Shown: in pieces, positions 39,491 through 51,072 of the stretch | Numbering within the stretch: position 1 is the first letter of the stretch | Layout of the letters: each line of letters begins with the position of its first letter | Assembly: GCA_018881555.1 (NCBI GenBank) | Contig: JACAXG010000108.1 | Location: forward strand, 372,001-436,000 | DNA length: 64,000 nucleotides | DNA from: Amblyornis subalaris | Lineage: Eukaryota; Chordata; Aves; Passeriformes; Ptilonorhynchidae | Reading direction: 5' to 3' | Position numbers and translations under genes: made by a program | The notes under the pieces: generated by a model | Seen by the model: only the letters and a program-made list of their open reading frames with translations | Database searches by the model: none | Told to the model about the DNA's origin: nothing

Positions 39491-42400
39491 TGTTGTTTGC
39501 ACATGGCCTGGGACAACTCTCCAGAGACTCACCTGGATGCAGGAGGAGGATGTGGCTTGTGCACCAGCCTTGCTGCCCACTGCAGTCAGCTTCAAGTGAC
39601 TCACTCTTCCAACCCACCACTACAAGACTGGTGGGTTTTGCCTAGTCCTCACCTTGTCATTTGAGGGTTTTGGAAAAAAAAAAAGGAAAACAGCAGCAAG
39701 GCAGCCTGGAAGTGCCACCTGTGTGGAAGGCTTGCCACCCCTCACCAGCTGGGATCTGCGCTACAATCTGCAGTCACTGTCTGCTGGGGCAGCTCGTGAG
39801 CTCCAGCTTCAGTATGAAGGGGAGCAAATTATCATTGGAAGGAAAAATCCTGTATCAAAGCAACTTCAAAACCTAAACAGGAAGTGGGGTGTCACCTGGA
39901 AGCACTTGCTGAGCCTGAGTGGGCTGGACGTGAGACACCCAAGGATGGAAGTTGGCAATGGTGCCTTTTTTGTGCCAGCTGAAGGTCTTGCCTTATGTTC
40001 TGAAAATGCAAGTACAGATCCTTCTAGCTTGAAGTCTGCAAGTTGTGACTCTCGAAAAATAAAGGCAGCAGGCTTTGTTCATTCCATGAGGTAGCTCAGT
40101 GTCTTCATTGCACCTCTGGAGGTACAGCATGGGTGAAGCTGGCTCCTTTATTTAAAGTCTTCGCCTTACCATTAAGACTGTTATAAATCTCAGTGCTAAA
40201 TTAAGTGTTGTGACATTCTTATTCTGATTCTTTCTCCTCCAAGTGGCTGTTCATTTTAAAGAAAGAAATTTGTTATAATTCTCCTTACTCGCCATCCTCA
40301 CGTGGATTCAAATCCAACTCTTTCCTCTGGTTGTATTCCTGAGCACCACTACAGGAGATGGTTTAGGGTTTTTTTAGCTGGCAACTACAGAAGTATCACT
40401 TTGATTGCACAAAATGTGTGATGGATATTGAGAACACTTCCAACCAGTTGTTTGCCTTGTTTGATTTGTGTGGCACAACTAATGTAATACCATCTCTACA
40501 AATTACGTTATTTGTGACTTTCCCTGTGTTATGGAAACAGAATGGACAGCTTTTGCAGAATATAACAACCANACTTTCTCATGTCCTGTACTTTGCAGTG
40601 TTCTAACCAATTATCACATCAGTAAAAACTTGAGAAACAGTTTCACTGTTACAGTCATTATTGAGAATACATGGCTGTACTTGTTGAAAATGTGCTATCT
40701 ACATCTACATANGTCTTGGTGAGTGCCAAAAGAATTTACTTAAAGGAATCTTGTATTTTTCAAGCAACTGCAGTGTTACAAATAACCACAGTGGTGATAA
40801 ACAAGTGCACTTGCTTCTGTGGTCATGCCTTAAATTGTGCTTTCAAGATGAATGTCTGAATATTATCAGAATGATACAGATTTTAAATCTGTATTGTCAT
40901 AAATGTGAGTAGGGTTTGCCTTAGCAGCTGGGAGAACATANTTAAAGCTGGGAATAAATTAATATGAATAAGAGGGTATGTGGGGAGCTGTTTAATACCA
41001 CCAGGAGCAGAAAAATCTTGNTTTTTTCAGTTAATACAAACAGTACATTTGCATCTACATCTTAAGATATGGACCCAGGAGTGACTGAAGGCTGCTGTCT
41101 AGATATNTGTGTTGGTAGGACTTCATCAGCAGAGATTGCAGTAGAGAGAGCGCCTATAATGATAAAACTTGTCGTCTTCTAGAGAGCTAAAAATCCCTTA
41201 ATCAATGTAATTAATACAGTAAAAAGACTCTGCTGCTGCTGTTGGTTCTGCATGTGCTGGTGGCTATTTTGCCACTGTTGCTTCATCAGTGGGAGAGCAT
41301 TTTTCTTGTCCTTGTGGCTCCACATTTGGTTTCAAAGTGTGGCTTTGACCATGGGTGGGAGCCTTCACCTGAGCAGCCTGGAGGTGTCTGGGCGGAGTGG
41401 CTGTATGGTCAGGTAACTGGGAGGAAACTTTCACTGCCCTAAGTCTGCAACATTATTTCNGATGTGATAAAGCATTAAGCCATGTTTTAGTTATAAAACT
41501 TAATGAAACACTGCTGCAGAGGTGTTTCAGGAGTCCTGCTGGCTTCCCTTGTTCTTCATAAAGTTGCTAAACAATCCTCTGCTCTGTTTTGGTTTGATTC
41601 TCATGGGAAAAGTTTAACCTTTTGGGGTTTTGTAGTGTGCTAAATGCTGACAGCCAGCACAACATTGTACAAGACACAGGAAAAGGGAAAAGAGAGCAGG
41701 AAAACTCAGAAGAAACATAATGGAGGATGTACCCACCATGGTAACCAGAAAGCAGCTCTAAGTNGTAAAACCATGGGACTCCCATCAGCCTGGTGTTTCC
41801 TGGATAAATAAAATGAAGCTAATTTATGCTGCACTTAACTGCATTTCTGCCGACTCCAACTGCAAAGTTCCCATTTGCCATCAAGTTCAGNGTCTTGGAT
41901 TTGTGCATGTGACATCCCCTGAAGACAGAGACCCGGATCACTTGCAGCAAGGTCAGCCTTATTTTCCTTAGCGAGCCAGCCTGTTGCTTCCCAGTCCCAC
42001 TGGCAGTGGTGCTGGCGCTGGCGAGGCTGCGGGGGCTCGGGGATGCTGTGGCTGGACGCAGGCCCGACGCACGTCGATAGTGTTGGCGTCACGCCTGATT
42101 TGTCACAAGCAACTCTGCCCTGCCCGTCCCTGCACCAAAACAGTCTCTCAGAGCGACATTTCGGGGCTCTCTTTTGGGCTCCTTCACCCATGGAAGCAGT
42201 GAGCAAGGAAAGCTGGGAGACAGATGTGCGGCCGATGCAAACGCGAATCCTCCTAATGGGCTCAGTGGAGCCGAACCAGTCACATCAGCAGAAAAAATTT
42301 CCCTTTCCTCCCAGGTCAAAAGTGGTGACCTGCAGCCTGGCTCGCCCATACCCAGCCTGAGTGCTATCGTTTGCTCCCAGAAACACGTTTCCTGTGTTTT

Positions 42401-45400
42401 CAGAAAGGGGTGGTGAAGGCCCAAGGGAAGAGCTGAGGGCACAGAGCTAGAGCACCAAAGAGAGCGTGGTTGATTAACCACCTTGCTGGCTGCTGGGTTT
42501 CTTCCTGGGTGGCTCAGTGTGGCAGAGTGTGAGGCACTGACCTGGTGTCCTTCTGGCTGGCAAGAATGCATGGTATCAGCCAGCAAAAGCCTGGATATCC
42601 TGGAAAATCCTTTGCAGCTCATCCACCCTCCTCTTAGCAGACATTTTGCTTTTTTATTATAGGGANTAATAAACAAATGAATTTAAATTTTTATATGATC
42701 AGCAACAACAAAGATTTAGGGACTTCCTGAGAATCTGAAAATCTGATTGCAAAACCAAGCAAAACGACATCTCCAGTGGTTAAAACTCAGGGTTGTTCTT
42801 TGAACTTTCACCATATTTTTTAAACCAAAGTCATCAGCTGTGATTGCATNGAATTTGAGATCATTGCCGTAATTAATTTTAATTAAAGTATACTTAATTT
42901 AAACTTTGTAAAGGTTTCTTTCACGTCCNTGTATAGCACTGACATTCACATGTGACAGGACATCACTCACATGTAATTTTGCAGCTCGATGTTGACTCAC
43001 ACAGCACCTGCCAGCTTAGCCAGGCTTTGAAAATTCAAAATATGCTCCTGGAAGTAGGTTGCAGCGATTGCCAATACAATGATTACATAAGCAGAGGAAT
43101 CCACTGCCATGTGTACATGCAGTTTTGTGAAACACCACACCACACGTGTCCTCACACGCGCCGGGAGGGCTTTATGGCACACAGGGGATTGATTCTGCTG
43201 TGCCCTTATCAATCTATTCCATGGTGATCCCAGTTTGAGGTGGTGATGCTGCGTGGACAGGGATTTGATCCACGCTTCCGAAATCTCTGTAACTCTGGAT
43301 GTTTGACTGACAGATTTATCTCCTGCTCCCCCAAACGGGANCCAGCCTCAGCTGCTGTGTCATTCACTTTGAGAAACTGTGCAAAACAATGAATACCNCT
43401 ACAAATGACTTGAGAGTCAGAAAGGTTTGGTATGGTCATAAAAGTGTTCCTGGCAGAACAGGAGAGGCCATCTTAATAGCTGATTGGCTTTATTCTCACT
43501 TTACATTTCTTTGGCAACTGGCTGCAGGGTTGAAGCAAGTGATATTATTTGCTTCAAGCCTCATATAAAGAGATTCTGACACAGGAATCAGGAAACCAGC
43601 AACTGTATAAAGGTGTGATACTATCGATTAGCTTATGAAAATACCATTTGGATTTAGTAGAAAATTAAACAGAAGTATTTCTGTTATATATTTGAAAAAA
43701 ACTTATGGACAAAGCAAATTATTTACCATACAAGTCTCCATATAAACAGGTCCCTGTGTCTAGGTAAGGCTGGAAATAATATTGATCGAAAAAATGTTGA
43801 CTGAAAATTGCTTCTCTTCCCGAAATTTACTGCCACCTTGAATTAGTATTCCTCANGGTAAGTGCTTGTCAGGCGCATGGCCGATAAATAATGCGGGTGG
43901 TGTAAACACGGCTATGTGATCAGGAAGTTAAAAAAGGTTTGCTAATGCCTTTTGGGGGGTCTTCCTGTTTCTCAGATGAAGAGTTTTCCTGCCCAGAACA
44001 CTCTAAGTTATCTGTACGAGNCGGTGCTGGCTCAGCCAACAGTTCACCTCTGTTCTGCAGATTTTAGCCACAGGAATCGTTTCCAGTTCCGCTTTCCCCT
44101 CGCCTCCCGTTCTCAAAAGGGAGCGGGCNCGACCAGGAATACCCAGCGTTACTATTGTTGTTGCCAAACCAAATGAGAATAAAGTTGAAAAAGCTCTTGA
44201 ATGGCCTCCTGGAAGCCAGTGTTTAACTCCTGGTGTTGGGATGAGAAATACAGGTTTTTCTACACCCTGGGAAGCCTCCAACACTAGTCTGCATCAGAAT
44301 TGCTGAACAGACCGGACTTTGAGATTGNGCCAGAAGATTAATTCCTACTTTCCTGTCACAGCCTCCTTCCTCTTGAAGCTGGAAAACGAGCCAAAAACCC
44401 CTAAGCAGTGTGTCTNGCCTTTGCTGTTGGCTGCCAAGGCCTTGAGTGCACCCGTTGCCTGGCTCCTGGGATCCTCACACACCCCATTCCCATCCCTGGC
44501 TGCTCCTCACGTGCTTGCTGGATGCCCCCATCTGGTCATGGACCCAATAGTGGGTCACCTCACCCATCAGCAAGCTGCTCCCTGGCATGGCCACCTGCCT
44601 CCATCTCTTGGGCCATCCATCCATCCTGGCTTCCCTTTGCGAAAAAGCAGAAGTTTGTTCTGGATCATTCAGAGTGCTTTACTGTCTGTATGCTTGGGAA
44701 GCTGGCCAGCCTTTGTCACACAGAGATGGTCTTTACAAATGAAAATGTTGGGATTTTGTACAGGGAACAGGGTGACCTTTACTCGACTGCTACCAAATTA
44801 TATGGAAGTAAACGGGTAAATCAGAGTCAGGACAAAAGGGGGTGGCACTCCATGAAAGAAATTATGGACCTCAGGACGTTAGGAAGTCTTTTCCAAAGGG
44901 TGGTGTTTGGGTGTTTCGTGAGTTCCAAGGGCCTCTGCCTGGATTACTGAAAGACAAAGTGCGTCAGGCTCTGGAGACCCCNAGCTGAACATAAGGAGAG
45001 TTTGGGAGAATATTAGAGACAGAAGGATCATCTACACTTGTGCTACTCCTGCCCTCCCCTCACTGACCACCTGTGGCCACAGCTGAGCACAGAATGATGG
45101 GCCAGGAGGGTCCTTGCTCGGAGTGACCNTGTCCGCCTTGTCACCTCATCAGTGGCTTTCAGGAACAAAACATAACCTATGAATGGTGGCTCACAGAAAT
45201 CACCCCTTGCTGAAGTCCTGCCTCTGAGAGGACAAATTATTGCATTTCCATGCTTAATGATTTAGTCTTTAGAATAGTAGGGTTTGGGGCAACACTGCTG
45301 CTTTCTCCTGTGGATCCTTGGCGACATGAAGTGCTTTATCGGTGATTGATTTGGATGGATTGCCTTATTGGTGGCTCAAACCTTTGAGTGAATAATAGCA

Positions 45401-47319
45401 AAAGTAAGTTTTAACTTTATTTGACTGACTTTTTTCCTTAAACATTAAGTAAATCCANCATCTTAATTAATTAGAAGTGATCTTTTGAAGTAAACAGAGC
45501 GAAATTGCTTATTGCTGGTAGGTGTACTTATAGATCTACAAATAAAGTTCTGTGTGAAAGCCTAACCCTACTTTCATTGTAATTTTACTCATGTGCAATG
45601 TTTCTCTAGGCTAGAAGTTACACGATATAAACTTGGTTTGTCTAACTTACCTTCCATGAGTTCCTAGAATAATCGAATGAACCCTTAAGTAGGGAGTGGC
45701 AGTTTCTATGCTTCGTCCTGATCCACTGAAGCACCAAAATCCAAGTTGCAGTAAAGGGGAAAAAGAACAGCATGGTTTCATACCACCTCGGAGATGCCAG
45801 TGGAATAACCTTAATTTGGTCCTCTTGATGATCTTGTTCCGTGTTTCCATGTCAAATCTGATTTGAGCAAGANGTCAGTTCAGAGAGAATTAAATGCAGT
45901 TTTTGTTCCTTGTGGTAATTACTTAAAAGTTGTTTTTCTCTCAGTCACCTGAGTTTGTCTGAGGTTTTTCTCTCAGACAAAGGGGTCGGTGCCAGAACGG
46001 ATGTCAAAGTATAACAACATAACTTGAAACGTTAACGATGATTTGCATTTTATTTTGTTTTTCATCGCGTTTCTCATCCGGTTCCCATCTCCCCGCTGAC
46101 TCTCTCAGGATGAGTGTGTGCTTTCCACGTGGGTTGGAGGCTTTCCTCCACCCCCAGGTTTTGGCCAAGGCACCTGCAATGTCTGGAGGCGCTGGGCTCT
46201 CTGAAGAAAAGCAAACAATGCAATTTTGTTAATGCAGCATCCTTTATGTGTGGATTAGACAGAAATAGATGGATCCTCAGCTATGGCAGAGGCTATCCCC
46301 ATGCAGATGCCAGAATGTATGAGTCCGCTGGACAGCTGTAATCAGGTCCAGGCAGTAATCCCTGCCAGCTGTTGCACAGATGTGCCCGTCAGAAACATTT
46401 ATAGTTCAGGAAGCTTAACCGGCACCCNTCTAAGAAAGTCCTCCTCTCTTTGCCCACAGCACAGCCCCTCCACTGGTCTGCAGTACCAAAGTCTGTGGAT
46501 TTCTAAATAACTCTCCAAATCATATGAATCTGAAAGATTTGTGGTGATAAAGTGTAATGGTCTANGGAAGTGAATAGCTGGTGCATGCCTCAGAGCCCGG
46601 TTTTGACCTCAGTTACGCTGTCCAAGTTACGCTGCTGTAAATCCGGAATGGCTTTCAAAAGAGCCAGGATACAACAGAGAAAGGACACAGGAAACAATGC
46701 ACCGAACAGGCAGAGCTTGCAGGTTTGCCGGCAGGATTGCCAGGAAAGTGCAGGTGCTCTGCAGGGTGGGGTCACAGTGGTGGTTGCATCTCTGCAGATG
46801 AGTTAAAATGGGTTTTATAGCAACTGCTCCTGTCCCATGGGGGGAAAGACCTCTAAAAGGTTCTCCAGTAACCATCCTGGGACCCCAAGCCTAGGCTGAN
46901 TGGGAGAAAAGGTGCTGGAGGCTGAACTCTGGTCCCTTCTGCCTCCTTGGAAGGGGCAGGGAAAGCCCCTCGTGTTGTGCTGGCAGAGGCAGTCCCTATC
47001 AAATATGGGAAACAGGTGTGCAGAAGGTGCTTTTGACTTTGTGCACCCAGCTGGAGAGGTTCTCACAGGCTCCAGAAAGGAAAGAGACTGCTCTGAGGCA
47101 GATTCCCTCATCCTAAACCAAGCAAGATGCCCAGGAAAATCCCAGAAAGTTTCCTCAAATGAGGATTACTGTGCTTGAGCCCAGCCATTTCTCACTGCTC
47201 TTCTTGACCTTCTTGTACTCCCTGATACTCTGACCTGAACATTCTTCTGCTGGATTCCATGCACACCTATAGCAAAGTAGGTTTATACTGAATATTTAGT
47301 ATAATCTTACATTTAAATT
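39491..47319. other. Unique sequence, no gene seen
   Basis: Long non-coding stretch. A small CpG cluster lies at about 42.00-42.10 kb and a TAAT-rich palindromic patch at 42870-42886. Overlapping frames at 39654-40094 (+), 42089-42676 (-) and 44319-44950 (+) show no domain, splice pattern or familiar sequence. Confidence 0.5.
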
Positions 47320-47402
47320 ACACATATATACAGTTAAATTGTATATATACAAAATACATGTATTCACATATTGTATATATATACACACACATATATACAA
47401 TA
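47320..47402. repeat. AT/CA-rich inverted repeat
   Basis: An alternating purine-pyrimidine stretch. It contains a 14-bp palindrome, TTGTATATATACAA (47339-47352). It also contains a larger inverted repeat with arms TTGTATATAT (47371-47380) and ATATATACAA (47391-47400) around a CA-rich loop. It could form hairpins or cruciforms and may be length-variable. Confidence 0.85.
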
Positions 47403-50400
47403 ATCTAAACTTCAAGAGATGAAAAAAAAATTAGAGGTGGAATGGAATCAGTAACTCCTAGTGTTTCTGAAAGCCTCACATGAGGATAACCCTGAACATG
47501 TCAGACAGTCCAGTTCAGGAACATCAGCTTGGATATTTTCAGTGGCATATGGAGAAAATATCTTGCAATGATTACAGAGCTGTAAACTGCTGCTGAGTGG
47601 TAACCAATGCTACATGCAAATGCGGAAATTGCTTGTTAAGTGTAATGTTCGGTGATAAGTGTTTTGATTGCAGTCGTTTTAGGGAAGTCTGATATATGGC
47701 AGCAGCAAGATTGAAGGAATATTAATTCTGCCTTGGATCATCTCAAGCCTTGGGGCTGGCGGAAGATAGAGAAAACCTTTCTGTCCTGGATAGCTTTAAG
47801 TTTTAGAGTATTCTGAATTTTGGGGGTTTTACAGGTGAAAGAAAGATCAGGACATCAAGGCTGTTAAAGCCTGTCAAAGTCAGAGTGCAGAACCACCCCA
47901 CNGGCAGCTGCAGGCCCGGAGGACACATCACCAGCTCTCCAAAACTCATCAGGCAGCTTCCCTGGCCAAAATCTAAACCTGCACTGGAAAAAGCAAAGGA
48001 AATCCTGGTCCAAACCCCCAACTTTTCCCCAACAATGTAGAAGCAATATTTGTCGTGAAACTATTATTTCTGAAAACATGGAAGATAAGATGTGGAGAAA
48101 TGCATTCTGATGAGGGGCTCCACAGCTCAGAGAGCAAGTTTGCTGGGACCTGGTACTGAGTCTTCCTCCTCAGCACCAACTCTGTGCAAAGGGGCCTCTT
48201 AAAAGTGGCTTTGCTTACAGATTATGCACTGGATGACAGTCGATGTCTCCTCCCACCCTGTCCNCTATCCCAGCCTGGATTTGGGCTTGGGAGCCCTTCA
48301 CCAGGCCTNTCTGAGCTGGCAGATGCATTTGCATCTGATCTCTAATTTTTTATTTATGTTTGGTCTCTAACTCAAACTTCTTTTTTTCCTGCCATGGATT
48401 CATACAAGGACAAAACACTTCATTTTTTAAAGTACAAATAAAAAGTAAGTAACAGAATGTGGGGAATATACATTGCTAATTCCTGACATTTTAATGAACC
48501 CTGTGATCTCATTCCTGCTCTGACCAGCTCCGGTCAAAGCAGCCCCCTTAAGGCAATGACAGGCTCATAAGTGAATCTCAAACAACATTTTTGTGGATTT
48601 TCTCCATTGCATGTTCAACACAGACANTGCCTCATGAAAAAAACAAAAGGTTTAAGGATTATCTTTAACTGGCCACCAAAATTTTGTCTGCCCCAAAGGG
48701 AGCCAACAATAATAACCTGGGGAAGGAGAGGGAGGATTCCTATTCTCTGGTTCCTGACTAAAACCAGCCTCAGATGGGGATCAGGACATTTTCTAGACGT
48801 GCATGTGCAGACATGTGATTTTGCACGGAATTGCTTTCTGTCCTTCCAACGTTCAGCCCATCCTCTATTTTATCTGCTTTTTAGCAGTTTGTAGATTCCC
48901 ATTCACAAACAGAAACCTCCCCGGGGAGCTTCCATCGGCCGTGGTTGCAGCTGGATGCCATGGCGATACGAGTCTGAGGGGTGCTGTGCTGCACGTTCCT
49001 GTGCTGAGAGGGACCAGCCCTGCTTGAGCTGAGGCAGCTGCCAAAGCCACCCAGCTGAAGGGCTGGGGATGCCACTCGAGCCTCTCAAGGGCCATTCATT
49101 CCCCAGCAGGATGCGTTATCCTGTGNGCAGTTCTACACCAGCAGTCATTATTGGCACGGCTACCTCAGATACCCAGCGGGTCCATGATCTACAGGCTTAA
49201 TTTTGGCAATCCAGCCGTTGGTGCTTTGACAGTGAAGTGGATTAAAACCTTGATGATCCGTGAGTGATGGGTATTGTGAGTGTGCCTAAAGNACTGGCTG
49301 CCAGAGAAAAGGCTTCCTGCACTCAGCCAGGACTGTTAGTGCCATACGGTTTGCTGGCTGCAATAAGTACATGGATATATCNACCCAAAAAATGCTGCAT
49401 GATCATTATGCTGCCCTTCATCAGCTGGAAGGTACCTTCCTGAATGCCACAGAGAAATGCACCAGCTGGTGTTGAAGAGGCTTTCTTCTCTCCAAATAAG
49501 ACGGTAACCAACAGGACATCTGAGTCCAGGTTGTTTTGCAAGACCTTACCCATCTCCTCCTGCTCTGACTCTTGAGATTATACACAGCATCAGTGCACTG
49601 AAGAGGACAAATTTTATTCCACAGCCAGGAGTTTCAACACAGTTGATCCTTCTGCCCAGCACATCCTGCCCAGGCAATGAAAGAATGAAATAGTATTTTT
49701 TGTCTGCAGGATAAAGTAGCCATTTCAATCACCGTTCTTTCCTGTGCCTTTTATACTCTGAGCGATGGCAATGTCACAGGTCAATGTCTTTATCCACTTG
49801 ATATGTCTTCATTTCATTTCTCCATGTCAGCCCCTCNGAAACAGCCAGCAGGAGCCACGCCAGCCCCAGCACACAGGGATAAGGATTTCAGTGTTCGTTA
49901 CCTGAAAAAGAAAGTTTAACAAAAATGTGGTTTTGACTGTCAGAGACTGTGCAGTAACCAGACACAGGGTCCTTGACCATTATCTTTNTAATATTTCTGG
50001 ACAGGGAGCCTGTCTGAAATCAGTGACTGGAACAGGCTGTGACTTTTCACTTGATGAAAGTGGAATATCATCCACGTGAGAGTGACTTTTCCTAGCTTGC
50101 TTGAAAGATTCACTGTAAATTGGTTTGCAGGTACCAAACCAACCATTGGTGTTTGCCTCATACAAAGACCACGTGACTTGAGTTTCTCTTGTATGGAGAG
50201 ATAATCAAGCAACNTCAGGAATGCAGGGAGATTCAGACAAAGGGTGAATTCCCTGCCGAACCAGGCTGCAAGCCCACAATTTTCAATGTGCCTGGAGTCT
50301 CAAACCATGTGGGCCCTAGACAGNGAGGATCAGAACTCCACACTACTCTCCTTATGAGCTCTTACCATNTCATGGAGTCACTGGAACTGGTAACTTGTAC

Positions 50401-50471
50401 TGCCTGGGTCAACGCTCCAATATCAGTGATGGCATAACTCTATGGCAATGCCTTGACAAAAAAGCTTTGGT
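47403..50471. other. Unique sequence, no gene seen
   Basis: No exon, RNA gene or repeat family recognised. Frames are short and overlapping. Confidence 0.5.
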
Positions 50472-51072
50472 TGTGGATTAAGCCCAGCTGGAAATTAAGC
50501 CACTCTCACACAGCTGCTCTCTCAAGCCCCTTCTCTCCCACCTCCCCANCTTGGTGGAATGGGGAGGAGAATAAAAGTGAACCTTGTAGGTTGAGATAAG
50601 AACAGTTTAATAACTGAAAATAAAGCAAAATTCAGCATNAATGGCAACTGATAGTAATAATAATGATAATAAAAAGGGAAAACCAATTGATGCACAATAC
50701 AATTGCTTCCCANCCACTGACTGATGCCAGACCCCCTTCCCAAATCCAGATCATCCCCCCTTCGAGGTAACTCCCCCCAGTTTATAAACCATTCCTCAGT
50801 TTAAAAGGCATGATGTTCTAGGGTGTGGAATATTCCTCTGGCCAGTTCATGTCACCTGTCCCAGCTATGCTCCCCCCCCCACGGTGTTTTTGGGTACCTC
50901 CTCACTGGCATAACGCTAGACAAGGAAAAAGTCGTTGATTTAGGGTAAACACGACTTAGCAAAACCCAGAACATCAGTGTGTTATCAACACCATTCTCAT
51001 TCCAAATCCAAAACACAGCACTGCAACAGCTACCGGANAGAAATTAACTCTGTCCCGGCTGAAACCAGGGCA
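50472..51072 (+). mobile_element. Probable solo LTR of an avian ERVL-type endogenous retrovirus
   Basis: The segment follows the layout of a common avian ERVL-type LTR as I remember it. It starts with TGTGGATTAAGCCCAGCTGG. A C-rich stretch follows, then GAATAAAAGTGAACCTTGTA and a small AATAAT-rich tract. The phrase AACATCAGTGTGTTATCAAC lies near 50971, and AATCCAAAACACAGCAC occurs near 51006. The right end reads TTAACTCTGTCCC...CCAGGGCA. The ends (TG...CA) are approximate. I saw no matching target-site duplication, no primer-binding site and no gag or pol remnant on either side, so this looks like a solo LTR left by recombination. It carries no coding potential. Confidence 0.7.

Noticed and set aside
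40300..40322. tRNA-like T-arm (GGATTCAAATCC)
   Set aside because: It is only a short palindrome. No A box, acceptor stem or anticodon arm fits around it.
42089..42676. 195-codon minus-strand open frame
   Set aside because: No familiar motif, includes an N, overlaps several + frames and has no splice or promoter context.
44319..44950. Two overlapping + strand frames of 166 and 180 codons
   Set aside because: Different frames over the same DNA, no domain, N-containing, Pro/Ser-rich start. Probably chance.
44980..45140. Possible ancient CR1/L3-like 3' tail (GAATGATGGGCCAGGAGGGT and neighbours)
   Set aside because: The resemblance to the usual 3' UTR phrase is too weak and no ORF2 sequence lies upstream.
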